Source: SB11 sp965222995
GTDB taxonomy: Bacteria > Bacteroidota > Bacteroidia > UBA8524
Direction: 5' to 3'
Length of the DNA: 64,000 bases
Assembly (NCBI GenBank): GCA_965222995.1
Contig: OZ244977.1
Location: forward strand, 1,116,001 to 1,180,000
Below the pieces are notes generated by a model. The model was given only the letters and a program-made list of their open reading frames with translations, was not told the DNA's origin and searched no databases. A program made the translations under genes and the position numbers. Shown one piece after another: positions 1 to 8,853 of the stretch (positions are counted from its first letter, which is position 1; each line of letters opens with the position of its first letter).

Positions 1-200
1 GGGTTCCAGTGTGAGCTATTCGCATCAGGGGTTAAAGCAACACCCGCATCTCCTAAAGCACCCGAACGAGCGTCAGGACTAATAAGTATAAAAGGTACGG
101 TGGTTGTTATTACAGTTCTATTGGCAAATTGGCTCTGTGAAAAAACTACAGGAGCAAACATCAACATCATCAGGCCTGTAACAATTATTCTTTTTATCAT
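1..200 (-). CDS. porV: PorV, T9SS outer-membrane shuttle (N-terminal part only)
   Basis: Only the first 66 codons lie in the window; the gene runs off the left edge. The ATG is at 200 on the minus strand. The product opens with a signal peptide (MIKRIIVTGLMMLMFAPVVF then SQSQ) and continues into SPDARSGALGDAGVA and PDANSSHWNP, which is the characteristic PorV/LptO N-terminus. In the family, PorV is a 14-stranded FadL-like barrel that carries folded T9SS cargo from the translocon to the PorU sortase. It lies 44 bases downstream of porU in the same direction, so the two are probably cotranscribed; porU-porV adjacency is seen in Flavobacterium and others. Identity is confident despite truncation. 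Confidence 0.9.
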   Translation of the reverse strand, partial: MIKRIIVTGLMMLMFAPVVFSQSQFANRTVITTTVPFILISPDARSGALGDAGVALTPDANSSHWN

Positions 201-244
201 CCGGTTTGTTTATTAGCGCAAATATATTGTTTCGTTAATAATCT

Positions 245-3200
245 CTATCTAATTAATACCATTTTCTCTGTTTCTTCAACGGTATCGTTACCTGAACGAA
301 CTTTCACTCTAAATAAGTATATGCCTTGGGCAAGATTATCTCCATAATCTGCACTTGCATTCCACTCTAGTCCGTCAAAATTGGCATCTGCGCTGGGTAC
401 AAAGGTGCTCATTGATTTTATCAACTTACCGTCTGTTGAGTAAATATCTACATCAACTTGCAGTTCTTCACCTTGTTTGTTGTGTTCGAAAAATATTTTA
501 GTTCTGTCTTTAAATGGATTTGGGTAATTCATCAGAGATTTAATTGCCAATTGGTCAGATTTGGCTACAAAAAACTCTGTATATCCTTCGGCTGGGTTAT
601 TATAAACATCCCAAACCCTAACTTTTATGTTATGGTGTCCTTCGCTTAAATTTTTCAACGGGAAACGAATTTCACCTTCCTGGTAGCTGTTTAGTTTAGC
701 TTCGTAATAATCGTTCAGTACAAAAAGTTCTTTTCTGTTATTGTCTAAAACAGCGGTTATGTCTCTACCAATACCTGTGCCTGTAGTGCTTATTCCATGC
801 AAGTCTGATACAAGAGCTAATAGTGTAGGGTTTTCATTGGTTACTCCCCCAAAGCGGAAGGTAGTGTCATTCATAAATAGCCTAACCGTAGGACCTGTAA
901 TATCCGTAGGGGCATTTTTATCGGTTCCCGAGATAATGATACTATCGTAATACCCGTGAGCATCTGTTTTTTCATCGGTAGCGTAATAACTTATTTTGCT
1001 ATTGCCCAATGAATATGATATATCTTGAGGAACTACGAAGCTGTATTCAAACTCACCATCCTTTACGCTTGCTTTACCATTATAAATAATGTTTTTATAC
1101 ATGCTGTACGGGCGCTTGCTACTGGTAGGGTCATTGGCAAGTGTTGAAAGTTGTACTTGCTTATCAAACACTGTTGGGTATACAGTACCGTTAAATGTGC
1201 TTAGTTTATTGCCACCTGCATCGGCAACATATCCTTTTATAGTAACTTTTGATAGTGCACCAATAGTGTCTAATGATGATGCATTAACTGATACATCGTT
1301 ACCGTTTATTTCAGTTGTAACTACTGAATTTTCAGGGTAAGCTAAGCGAATTGCAGGGTCTCCCAAAAGGGTGAAATTACGGCTGTTTAAATCAGGGAAA
1401 TTGTTTTTGGTAATACGGAATACATCGCCCAAACGAGGCATTTCTCCATTAGGTAAAGGAGTAAAAACATTGTTTGAGTAAACCCCTTTGTTTAGGAAAA
1501 AGTTTGGCCAAGCATATACCAAGCGTACTGTAGTAAGTAGGGCAATACCTCCACCTTTAGGGTTTAAAAGTGTTAATTCTCCTGCCGATGTTCTTCCCGG
1601 GTCATCAAAACGGCTAAATTCGCAAGTAGCAGTAATAAATAGGGGCATATTTTCAATATTATCCCAACTATTTACCATAGGTATATCTAAAATTTGCTCT
1701 GCAGCTAAACCTACTTCACCACCATGGCCACTATAGTTAATTATTAGTGTACCCCTATCTAGTTTGCGGTTAATTTGGTCGTTTACCTCAGGGTATCTTG
1801 TTCCGCTTCCTACTGAAATTTGTTTAAACCCATCCAAGTAAATTTTGTCTACATTATACTCTTTGTGGTTATTCTCTACAACTATAGCATAACCTTGGGC
1901 ATCTTTAAAATGTTGGTCTCCGTCTTCATCGTCGGCAATAAAGCATACATTATTTCTCCAGCTTCCGAATGTTTCAGGTTTACTGTATGCAACAACTTTA
2001 TCAACCATTTGGCGGGCCTGTTCTTCGGTTTGAACCGGAATACGACCCACACCTATATCTATAGTTTCGTGCTTGTTAAATTCTTCGTGCCAAAACCCTT
2101 CATCATCATCCAAGTGGGTATAAAAGTCATCAGAGCAATATGAATATACAGGGTTAAAAATGTTTCTACTTTGGTAGGTAGGTACATAGTTAGTGTTGTT
2201 ATCCAGTATGTTTTTATAGTCGTATGATGCATCACCAAACATCAATAAATATTTAAGTTTAGAGTTAGGTTCATCATACAGCATTTTTAAGAAATTTCTT
2301 ATTGCTGCTACATCTTGCTTGCCCGATGAAAACTCGTTATAAATTTGCTCAGGTGTAACAACTACAGCAGTTAGGTTGTCATTTACACTATGAAACTCAG
2401 CCAGTCTTTCCGCTTCTTTCACAAATAAGTCGTGTGCAACTATTACCATGTCCACATTGCCCGTGGTATGTAAGTTTTGGTTTTCAACTTTTTGGGTAAG
2501 ATTAATATCAGGAACAAGTAGTGTATTATCACTAAAAGCTACAAACTCTCTTAATGATGGGGTATTGAGCGTAAACGAGTGTATATTTCCATTTACTGTA
2601 GTTTGTTGTTGCTTAGCTTCCAGCGGATTGGTTACTTCCCAAATGCTGATATTTTGCCCGTTTGCATCAAAATTAAACCGGGTTAAGTTACCACCACCTA
2701 ATGTTTTACTGTCTCTAAAAATTACTTGCCCGCCGTTAAATTTCATTTGGCGGCGTAGTACTAACTCAAAATAATTAAGCCAACCTTTATAACCGGGTGC
2801 CAGTTGTTGGAAGGTATATCTAATATTTAAATCGTTACCGTTTGCAATAAAACTTCCTTGGGCAGTATCTGGCGTATCTATAAAATCGCTTTCATAACTA
2901 AAAAAAATACCGTCAATAGGATGCTCTAAAACAGGTGTACCGTTATTAGTAATAATAAATTTTGATGATTCTCCCGACCTTGCTACTGCTTGCGAACGGA
3001 TTTTTACAGGTTCAGTATCTACACGGTCAGGTACAGATATTTTGAAATCGTACGACAATACTCGGTTAAATTCTTCTCCAAACCACTCTCTTCCCGATTT
3101 AAGGAAATTAATTTCATCTTTTTCATGCACATATAATTCATCAAAAACAGAAGTCGTAGCATTGGGTGTACCTGATTCAGAAGCTTGTTGAGTTATTCTT

Positions 3201-4084
3201 TTGCCTCCTGTAGCACCAACAGTTATATAATAAAAATTATTTACTGCATAGCGGTGGGTGCGATGTTTGTATGTGAAACTAGCTCCTTCAAACTCCCATT
3301 CGTTCACGCCTTCAGCATAAAATAATAAGTAGTCATTACCGTCGAACTTACCGTTTTGGTTTAGGTCTTTAACATCAATGGCATTTTCAATTAAATCGTC
3401 AGCATTAGTTTCAGCATTAGCTTGTGGCAGCATGCCTGCACCGTGCCCGTAAACTCTTATTGATGATATATCAGTGCCATCAGCATTTAAGCCCGCTTGA
3501 TTCAAAAAGTTTACATCTACTTTAAATACTCCGTTTCTTCCTATTTGAAGTTTAATCCAATCGCCATTTGCCAAAACAGAATTATCGGCCCAATTATATG
3601 TTGCAGCAGTTTTAGCCACTAATGAAGGTGTAAAATCTACCTTAAGGCTAAAGAAAGTAACTTTTTTTATGCTGCCATCAGCAGGGTCTTTTATAAATGG
3701 CAGAAAGGTAATATTTGCAGCAGGCTTTCTGTTTAGTGTATAAATTGAAATTTTAGGCTCTACCTCGTAAGGAATATTATCCGTTTTAATTAGTGCAATT
3801 TCTTCTTGTGTAAGCGGTGTAAATTGCAATGAGTTGAATGACAAAGCTATATCCGCTTCATAACCGTGCTCAATAACGTGCGAATATATCGGTAGTGCCG
3901 AAGCAACGTTTTGCATAGTTGCTTTATCAAATGTTAAGAAGCTTTTTGAATTGGGTTCAGAATTGGCGGCAACAATTTTCCAATTAATGAAGTCATTAAT
4001 ATATGAAGTCTTTTGTTGTGCCTGACTTTTTAAGACAAAAGCACAAAAAACTAAAATAAAAGCTTTAAATTTGATATAACTCAT
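245..4084 (-). CDS. porU: PorU, T9SS C-terminal signal peptidase/sortase (gingipain-like C25 family)
   Basis: A 1279-residue cell-surface cysteine protease that removes the C-terminal sorting domain of T9SS cargo and attaches the cargo to the surface. The open frame extends further upstream to 4264, but the start at 4084 gives a clean signal peptide (MSYIKFKAFILVFCAFVLKS, then QAQ) and avoids overlap with porP. The C25 domain holds NYSGHGGEVG (His near residue 787) and ITATCEFSRFD (Cys near 821); the His-Cys spacing of about 34 matches gingipains. GDASYDYKN lies upstream in the same domain. The C-terminus (NYPNPFKDRTK to EETEKMVLIR) is a FlgD-like T9SS domain, which PorU is known to retain. 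Divergent from porP; porV follows. Confidence 0.93.
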   Translation of the reverse strand: MSYIKFKAFILVFCAFVLKSQAQQKTSYINDFINWKIVAANSEPNSKSFLTFDKATMQNVASALPIYSHVIEHGYEADIALSFNSLQFTPLTQEEIALIKTDNIPYEVEPKISIYTLNRKPAANITFLPFIKDPADGSIKKVTFFSLKVDFTPSLVAKTAATYNWADNSVLANGDWIKLQIGRNGVFKVDVNFLNQAGLNADGTDISSIRVYGHGAGMLPQANAETNADDLIENAIDVKDLNQNGKFDGNDYLLFYAEGVNEWEFEGASFTYKHRTHRYAVNNFYYITVGATGGKRITQQASESGTPNATTSVFDELYVHEKDEINFLKSGREWFGEEFNRVLSYDFKISVPDRVDTEPVKIRSQAVARSGESSKFIITNNGTPVLEHPIDGIFFSYESDFIDTPDTAQGSFIANGNDLNIRYTFQQLAPGYKGWLNYFELVLRRQMKFNGGQVIFRDSKTLGGGNLTRFNFDANGQNISIWEVTNPLEAKQQQTTVNGNIHSFTLNTPSLREFVAFSDNTLLVPDINLTQKVENQNLHTTGNVDMVIVAHDLFVKEAERLAEFHSVNDNLTAVVVTPEQIYNEFSSGKQDVAAIRNFLKMLYDEPNSKLKYLLMFGDASYDYKNILDNNTNYVPTYQSRNIFNPVYSYCSDDFYTHLDDDEGFWHEEFNKHETIDIGVGRIPVQTEEQARQMVDKVVAYSKPETFGSWRNNVCFIADDEDGDQHFKDAQGYAIVVENNHKEYNVDKIYLDGFKQISVGSGTRYPEVNDQINRKLDRGTLIINYSGHGGEVGLAAEQILDIPMVNSWDNIENMPLFITATCEFSRFDDPGRTSAGELTLLNPKGGGIALLTTVRLVYAWPNFFLNKGVYSNNVFTPLPNGEMPRLGDVFRITKNNFPDLNSRNFTLLGDPAIRLAYPENSVVTTEINGNDVSVNASSLDTIGALSKVTIKGYVADAGGNKLSTFNGTVYPTVFDKQVQLSTLANDPTSSKRPYSMYKNIIYNGKASVKDGEFEYSFVVPQDISYSLGNSKISYYATDEKTDAHGYYDSIIISGTDKNAPTDITGPTVRLFMNDTTFRFGGVTNENPTLLALVSDLHGISTTGTGIGRDITAVLDNNRKELFVLNDYYEAKLNSYQEGEIRFPLKNLSEGHHNIKVRVWDVYNNPAEGYTEFFVAKSDQLAIKSLMNYPNPFKDRTKIFFEHNKQGEELQVDVDIYSTDGKLIKSMSTFVPSADANFDGLEWNASADYGDNLAQGIYLFRVKVRSGNDTVEETEKMVLIR

Positions 4085-4139
4085 ATTATTAAGTTGCAAG
4101 TTGAACAATATTTTTAAGAAATTTGCGTTTAAAGTGATG

Positions 4140-4161
4140 TTGCAATAACGTATTATTGCAA
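4140..4161. repeat. Perfect inverted repeat between porU and porP
   Basis: TTGCAATAA, spacer CGTA, TTATTGCAA: two perfect 9-base arms in the divergent porU/porP intergenic region. The right arm overlaps a minus-strand -7 element (4159-4166), and the plus strand of the right half reads TATTATTG (4151-4158), one mismatch from TAnnTTTG. It could be an operator for both directions or a hairpin at the extreme 5' end of porU mRNA. A second small palindrome, GATATA-G-TATATC, follows at 4163-4175. Function is inferred. Confidence 0.55.
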
Positions 4162-4166
4162 AGATA
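4159..4166 (-). promoter_or_regulatory. Putative porU -7 promoter element
   Basis: Minus-strand TATCTTTG matches the Bacteroidota TAnnTTTG consensus. It lies 74 bases upstream of the porU ATG. No convincing -33 TTTG was found at the usual spacing, so this is a -7 match only. Confidence 0.4.
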
Positions 4167-4226
4167 TAGTATATCGAATTTGATTTGTTTGTAAACACAT
4201 TATTTATGACTATAGATTTACGAAAA

Positions 4227-5249
4227 ATGTTTAAAGGGGTTAAAAAAATACTATTAATATCCATATTGGTGCTATCGGTTGGAGAATTGCAGGCGCAAGA
4301 TCCTGAGTTTACTCAGTTTTATGCGGCTCCTTTATATACCAACCCGGCTATGGCGGGTACTGCCAGTTGCCCCGAGAGAGCAGGTGCAGGTGGGCGTATG
4401 GTATTAAACTACAGGAACCAATGGCCAAGCCTTCCGGGTACATTCAGAACTTTTGCTGCTTCGTTTGACCAGCATATGGATGGAATTAACGGTGGTATTG
4501 GTTTATTGGCCATGAGAGATATTGCGGGCGACGGTTTGCTTACAACTACATCTGTAAGCGGTGTATATGCGTATCAAGCTAACTTAGGTAGCAGAAAACG
4601 TAAACGTTTTGCTTTGCGTATGGCGATACAGGCGGGTATAATGCAACGTGCCATAGATTTTAACCGATTACGTTTCAGCGACCAAATTTTGCCTAAGCGC
4701 GGTTTCGTAAATCCAACTTCTGAGAATTTACCCAATAACTCTATTACCTTCCCTAATTTTTCGGCTGGTATGTTATTATACTCTGGTAATTTTTATGCAG
4801 GTGTAGCCGTACATAATATTAATGAGCCAAACCAGTCGTTTTTCAGGAATACAGATAGTGGTACTACATTACCCCGCCGCTATACATTACACTCGGGTTT
4901 AGTAATTCCATTAAAGAAAACTAAAAAGAATCAAGAGCCTGAAATGACCATTTCTCCTAATATTTTAATTATGCAACAACAAAGGTTCTTCCAAACCAAT
5001 ATTGGTTTTTACCTAAACAAAGGACCGTTTGTTGCAGGTTTATGGTTCAGGCAAACAGCACCAAACTCTGATGCTTTAATAGCTTTGGTAGGTTTTAGAT
5101 ACCAACAATTTAAGTTCGGATATAGTTATGATATAACTGTCTCATCTGCTCGGTCAGCCGCTCCGGGGTCGCATGAAATATCGGCTTCAATAGAGTGGTG
5201 CGTTAAAACAAAAAGGTCGTTTAGGATGCTTAGATGCCCTGATTTTTAA
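4227..5249 (+). CDS. porP: PorP/SprF-family T9SS outer-membrane protein
   Basis: A barrel protein of about 340 residues. Family members anchor peptidoglycan-linked PorE or act with SprB-like adhesins, and recent structures tie PorP-type proteins to the T9SS. The mature N-terminus after the signal peptide (MFKGVKKILLISILVLSVGE, then LQAQ) reads EFTQFYAAPLYTNPAMAGT, the hallmark of PorP/SprF. In-frame starts at 4185 and 4206 also exist; 4227 was chosen because it gives a standard signal peptide and follows an A-rich stretch. The protein ends in RCPDF, a C-terminal Cys also seen in the PorG-like proteins of this window. No terminator separates it from gldJ 73 bases downstream. Confidence 0.88.
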   Translation: MFKGVKKILLISILVLSVGELQAQDPEFTQFYAAPLYTNPAMAGTASCPERAGAGGRMVLNYRNQWPSLPGTFRTFAASFDQHMDGINGGIGLLAMRDIAGDGLLTTTSVSGVYAYQANLGSRKRKRFALRMAIQAGIMQRAIDFNRLRFSDQILPKRGFVNPTSENLPNNSITFPNFSAGMLLYSGNFYAGVAVHNINEPNQSFFRNTDSGTTLPRRYTLHSGLVIPLKKTKKNQEPEMTISPNILIMQQQRFFQTNIGFYLNKGPFVAGLWFRQTAPNSDALIALVGFRYQQFKFGYSYDITVSSARSAAPGSHEISASIEWCVKTKRSFRMLRCPDF

Positions 5250-5322
5250 AAAAAACTCTATAATTGTATAATTTTAAGTTTTAACTGACGTTAGAATATT
5301 AGATACGAACACCTTATTAACA

Positions 5323-6762
5323 ATGATAAAATCATATAAACTCAACAGTGTCATAGCCTTAGTAGGTTTATCTGTTGTTTTATTTTCTTGCAAAAAACCT
5401 AAAAGTGAAACCACCGGATGGAAGTATAATGACTCTAAATGGGGTGGAGTTCAGAAATTAGAATATGAAGGTCAAGAAACCGGTCCAGGGCTAGTATTAG
5501 TTGAGGGGGGTAACTTTACCATGGGTGCTACAGAACAAGATGTTTTGTATGACCACAATAATGTTGAGCGCAGAGTTACTGTTTCAAGCTTTTACATGGA
5601 TGAAACCGAAGTGTCAAATTTTCATTATTTAGAATATTTGGCTTGGTTAAGCCGTGTGTATTTAGATTATCCTGAGGTACACCAAAAAGCATTGCCTGAT
5701 ACAAACTCGTGGCGCAGGAAATTGGCATATAATGAACCTTTAGTGAGATATTACTTACGCCACCCTGCTTACAGAGACTACCCCGTAGTTGGTGTAACAT
5801 GGGTACAGGCTACAGGTTATGCTGCATGGAGAACAGACCGTGTTAATGAAATGATTTTGATACGTGAAGGTATTCATGAATTAGCAGACCTTTCTCAACA
5901 AAACAACGACCAAAGTTTTAACACCGAAGCATATTTAAATGGTCAGTATGACGGTATGGTTAAACGTGATTTGAAAGATATTGCACCGGAAGGTACTACA
6001 CGTAAGGTACGTATGGAGGATGGAATATTTTTACCTGATTACAGATTGCCTACCGAAGCTGAATGGGAATATGCAGCTTATGGAAACATTGGTAACACGG
6101 TGTACGAAAATGTGAATACAAAACGTATTTATCCTTGGAATGGTTCATCATCGTTAAGTGTACGTAAAGGTGCGCCTGAGCGTTACAGAGGTGATATAAT
6201 GGCTAACTTTAAGCGTGATGCAGGTGATATGGCCGGTATTGCAGGAGACCTTAATGATAATGGTATTGTTACTACTCCTGTGAAATCTTACGGTAAAAAC
6301 GATTGGGGCTTATACAATATGGCAGGTAATGTGAGTGAGTGGGTGATGGATGTTTACCGTCCGTTATCATTTGAAGATATTGAAGACCTTAACCCTTATC
6401 GTGGAAACGTATTTAAAGAAAAACAAGTTGATGCTGACGGGTTTGTTGAAGAGAAAGACTCATTAGGTAGAATTAAATACAGAAATGTAGATGAAGACCC
6501 TAATAGATTAAACTATCAAAAATCGGATAACATCGGTTATTTGGATGAGGAAGAATATACCGACCGTGACCAACGATATGACTATGGTGTTGCCAGTTTG
6601 GTAAACAACAAAGCTCGTGTTTATAAAGGTGCATCTTGGGACGATAGAGCATACTGGTTGGCACCGGGTACTCGTCGCTTCTTAGATGAGAATCAAAACT
6701 TAGCTACATTAGGTTTCCGTTGCGCTATGACACGTATTGGTAACCCGGCAGGTAATAAGTAA
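5323..6762 (+). CDS. gldJ: GldJ-type gliding/T9SS lipoprotein with SUMF1 fold
   Basis: 479 residues. The N-terminus ends in a lipobox, VLFSC, with Cys23 as the likely lipidation site. The motif TGWKYNDSKWGG and then GPGLVLVEGGNFTMG open a formylglycine-generating-enzyme-like (SUMF1) domain that closes with YKGASWDDRAY and LGFRCAM. GldJ and GldK/PorK share this fold; the TGWKxND start, the ETGPGLVxVEGG segment and the position beside porU-porV favour GldJ, as in Flavobacterium johnsoniae, where GldJ stabilises GldK and is needed for secretion. In this family the domain is structural rather than enzymatic. Probably cotranscribed with porP; a terminator follows. Confidence 0.85.
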   Translation: MIKSYKLNSVIALVGLSVVLFSCKKPKSETTGWKYNDSKWGGVQKLEYEGQETGPGLVLVEGGNFTMGATEQDVLYDHNNVERRVTVSSFYMDETEVSNFHYLEYLAWLSRVYLDYPEVHQKALPDTNSWRRKLAYNEPLVRYYLRHPAYRDYPVVGVTWVQATGYAAWRTDRVNEMILIREGIHELADLSQQNNDQSFNTEAYLNGQYDGMVKRDLKDIAPEGTTRKVRMEDGIFLPDYRLPTEAEWEYAAYGNIGNTVYENVNTKRIYPWNGSSSLSVRKGAPERYRGDIMANFKRDAGDMAGIAGDLNDNGIVTTPVKSYGKNDWGLYNMAGNVSEWVMDVYRPLSFEDIEDLNPYRGNVFKEKQVDADGFVEEKDSLGRIKYRNVDEDPNRLNYQKSDNIGYLDEEEYTDRDQRYDYGVASLVNNKARVYKGASWDDRAYWLAPGTRRFLDENQNLATLGFRCAMTRIGNPAGNK

Positions 6763-6785
6763 CTAAATTATAAATCAAAGTATAT

Positions 6786-6817
6786 AAAGGCTTAGAATTT
6801 TCTAAGCCTTTTTTATT
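6786..6817 (+). terminator. Intrinsic terminator after gldJ
   Basis: AAAGGCTTAGA pairs perfectly with TCTAAGCCTTT around a 4-base loop, followed by a T-rich tract. It closes the porP-gldJ unit 24 bases after the gldJ stop. Confidence 0.85.
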
Positions 6818-6845
6818 TATAGAAGGTTTTAAGTTTATTCGCACT

Positions 6846-7493
6846 ATGAATATAAAGGATGCCCTTTTGGCAATAGCTCCTACACCTATAAAGAACTATT
6901 ACGTTAAAAATATATTTACCCCTAAACAGTATAAAAACTGGGTAGAGTCTGGTAAGCCTATACCGGTGCCACATGCTGCTAAACAAAATGTTATAAATGA
7001 GTTTAGAGACCTGTCTAATTACAGTGTTTTGGTTGAGACAGGTACCTATTTAGGGGATATGGTAGAAGCGCAGCGAACCAATTTTGGTAAAATATATTCA
7101 GTAGAGTTAAGTGAAGAACTCCATAAAAAAGCAGTTAACAGGTTTAAAAATCATTCACACATAAGCATATTACAGGGCGATAGCAGCAAAGTTTTATACG
7201 ATGTGGTAAAAGACCTTAAGCAACCTGCTATTTTTTGGTTAGACGGGCATTATTCAGCCGGGGTAACTGCAAGAGGGGATAAGGACTGCCCTGTGTATGA
7301 AGAACTGGGGGCTATTAAAAGCGGAGAGAACTTACCCCATATTATTTTAATTGATGATGCGCGTTGTTTTGTGGGGGAAAACGATTATCCTACTGTTGAA
7401 GCACTTACTGAGTACGTAAAAAATAATATGACAGGCTACACATTAAGCATAGCCGATGACGTGATACGGTTATTACCTGAAAACTTTTCTTAG
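6846..7493 (+). CDS. Putative class I SAM-dependent methyltransferase-like protein
   Basis: 215 residues with no signal peptide. LVETGTYLGDM (about residues 62-72) looks like a Rossmann motif I, YSVELSEE (about 85-92) like the acidic end of strand 2, and LQGDSSKVL plus IFWLDGHYSAG and IILIDDARCF resemble the later strands of TylF/CmcI-type or FkbM-type methyltransferases. Substrate unknown. It stands alone between the gldJ terminator and the convergent odhB gene, 21 bases away. Fold assignment is moderately sure; activity is inferred. Confidence 0.6.
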   Translation: MNIKDALLAIAPTPIKNYYVKNIFTPKQYKNWVESGKPIPVPHAAKQNVINEFRDLSNYSVLVETGTYLGDMVEAQRTNFGKIYSVELSEELHKKAVNRFKNHSHISILQGDSSKVLYDVVKDLKQPAIFWLDGHYSAGVTARGDKDCPVYEELGAIKSGENLPHIILIDDARCFVGENDYPTVEALTEYVKNNMTGYTLSIADDVIRLLPENFS

Positions 7494-7514
7494 ATATAAG
7501 TTAAGCTTGCTTAA

Positions 7515-8750
7515 TTACAAGCCTAACATCATTTCCATTGGTTCTTTGCCGCCCGTTAGCAACTGCATTGGGTTTTCCAACTGTTGTTTTACCCTTACTA
7601 AGAAACTTACCGACTCGCGACCGTCTATAATTCTATGGTCGTAAGACAGCGCTACGTACATCATTGGTCGTGCAACTATTTCACCGTCTATTACCACAGG
7701 ACGCTCTACAATATTGTGCATACCTAAAATAGCTGATTGCGGTGGGTTTATAATAGGCGTTGACATTAATGAACCAAATACACCACCATTGGTAATAGTG
7801 AAAGTACCTCCAGTCATTTCCTCAATAGTCAACTTATTATCGCGGGCTTTTTTAGCTAAACGAATTACTTCCGATTCAACCTCAGCAAAACTTAAAGACT
7901 CTGCATTGCGAATTACAGGTACAACGAGACCTTTAGGAGCCGATACAGCAATAGAAACATCACTAAAGTCATTGTATACTATTTCGTCCCCATCTATCAT
8001 GGCATTCACAGAAGGGAATTCTGCTAAAGCATTACTAACAGCCTTAATAAAGAATGACATGAAGCCTAAGCCAACGCCATGTGTTTCTTTAAACTGGTTT
8101 TTATACTTAGACCTAATATCCATTATTGGCTTCATATCCACTTCGTTAAAAGTGGTAAGCATAGCCGTTTCATTCTTCACAGATACTAAGCGGCGAGCTA
8201 CAGCCTTACGCAGGTTACTCATTTTCTTGCGGCTTTGCTCTCTGCTCTTTTCTTTATTGGTGGTAACGCTTAACTCAGCTGCTAAGGCATCAGCTTTGGT
8301 TATTCTGCCATCTCTTCCTGTACCTTTTACATCGGCAGAGGAAATACCTTTTTCATCTAATATTTTTTGTGCAGCAGGCGAGGGAGTTCCCATAGCGTAA
8401 GATTTCTTGTCATCAACGGGGGCTGCTTCTTTTTGTGGAGCAGGTTTCTCTTCTTTTTTAGGTTCTTCTGCTTTTTTCTCTTCCTTCTTTGGAGCTGCTC
8501 CTTCAGGAGCTTTAGCATCGGTATCAATAGAGCAAACTACTGCTCCTATTTCAACTGTATCGCCTTCTTGAGCGAGAATTTTTAATTCACCGGCAGCTTC
8601 TGCGGTAAGCTCTAAGGTAGCCTTATCACTTTCCAGTTCGCATATCACTTCATCCATTTCTACATAATCACCATCTTCTTTCAACCAAGAGGCAATAGTA
8701 ACTTCTGTTATCGATTCTCCAACTGCGGGTATTTTTATCTCAAGAGCCAT
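7515..8750 (-). CDS. sucB: Dihydrolipoyllysine-residue succinyltransferase, E2 of 2-oxoglutarate dehydrogenase
   Basis: 411 residues, normal length for OdhB/SucB. Order of domains: lipoyl domain (residues 1-77, ESDKAT with Lys43 as the lipoylation site), an Ala/Pro/Lys/Glu-rich linker, a peripheral subunit-binding domain (TPSPAAQKILDEKG to DGRITKADAL), and the catalytic acyltransferase domain ending in SYDHRIIDGRESV with His372 and Asp376 of the HxxxDG motif. It transfers the succinyl group to CoA in the TCA cycle. The E1 subunit gene is not adjacent in this window. A terminator separates it from the paaA operon upstream, so it is transcribed alone or from its own promoter. Confidence 0.93.
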   Translation of the reverse strand: MALEIKIPAVGESITEVTIASWLKEDGDYVEMDEVICELESDKATLELTAEAAGELKILAQEGDTVEIGAVVCSIDTDAKAPEGAAPKKEEKKAEEPKKEEKPAPQKEAAPVDDKKSYAMGTPSPAAQKILDEKGISSADVKGTGRDGRITKADALAAELSVTTNKEKSREQSRKKMSNLRKAVARRLVSVKNETAMLTTFNEVDMKPIMDIRSKYKNQFKETHGVGLGFMSFFIKAVSNALAEFPSVNAMIDGDEIVYNDFSDVSIAVSAPKGLVVPVIRNAESLSFAEVESEVIRLAKKARDNKLTIEEMTGGTFTITNGGVFGSLMSTPIINPPQSAILGMHNIVERPVVIDGEIVARPMMYVALSYDHRIIDGRESVSFLVRVKQQLENPMQLLTGGKEPMEMMLGL

Positions 8751-8798
8751 GCTTTAAAAATTTGTGCGAATTTACAATTATGTAAGCAAAATACCTTG

Positions 8799-8816
8799 TA
8801 CCATAAGCCAATGGTA
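8799..8816. repeat. Inverted repeat upstream of sucB
   Basis: TACCAT, six-base spacer, ATGGTA, about 50 bases upstream of the sucB start. A second short repeat, TTACA-ATTA-TGTAA, lies at 8772-8785. On the minus strand TATTTTGC, a near match to the -7 element, sits between them. Possible operator; no proof. Confidence 0.3.
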
Positions 8817-8818
8817 TA

Positions 8819-8847
8819 ATAAAAAAGTCCGCTAACAAGCGGACTTT
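8819..8847 (-). terminator. Intrinsic terminator after the tetR-paaA operon
   Basis: Minus-strand AAAGTCCGC, loop TTGTTA, GCGGACTTT followed by TTTATTAT. The 9-bp stem starts 7 bases after the stop of the small ORF at 8854-8964 and separates that operon from sucB. Confidence 0.85.
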
Positions 8848-8853
8848 AATAAT

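Noticed and set aside
4085..4264. 60-codon N-terminal extension of porU
   Set aside because: It would precede the signal peptide, overlap the porP start and include the predicted porU promoter and inverted repeat.
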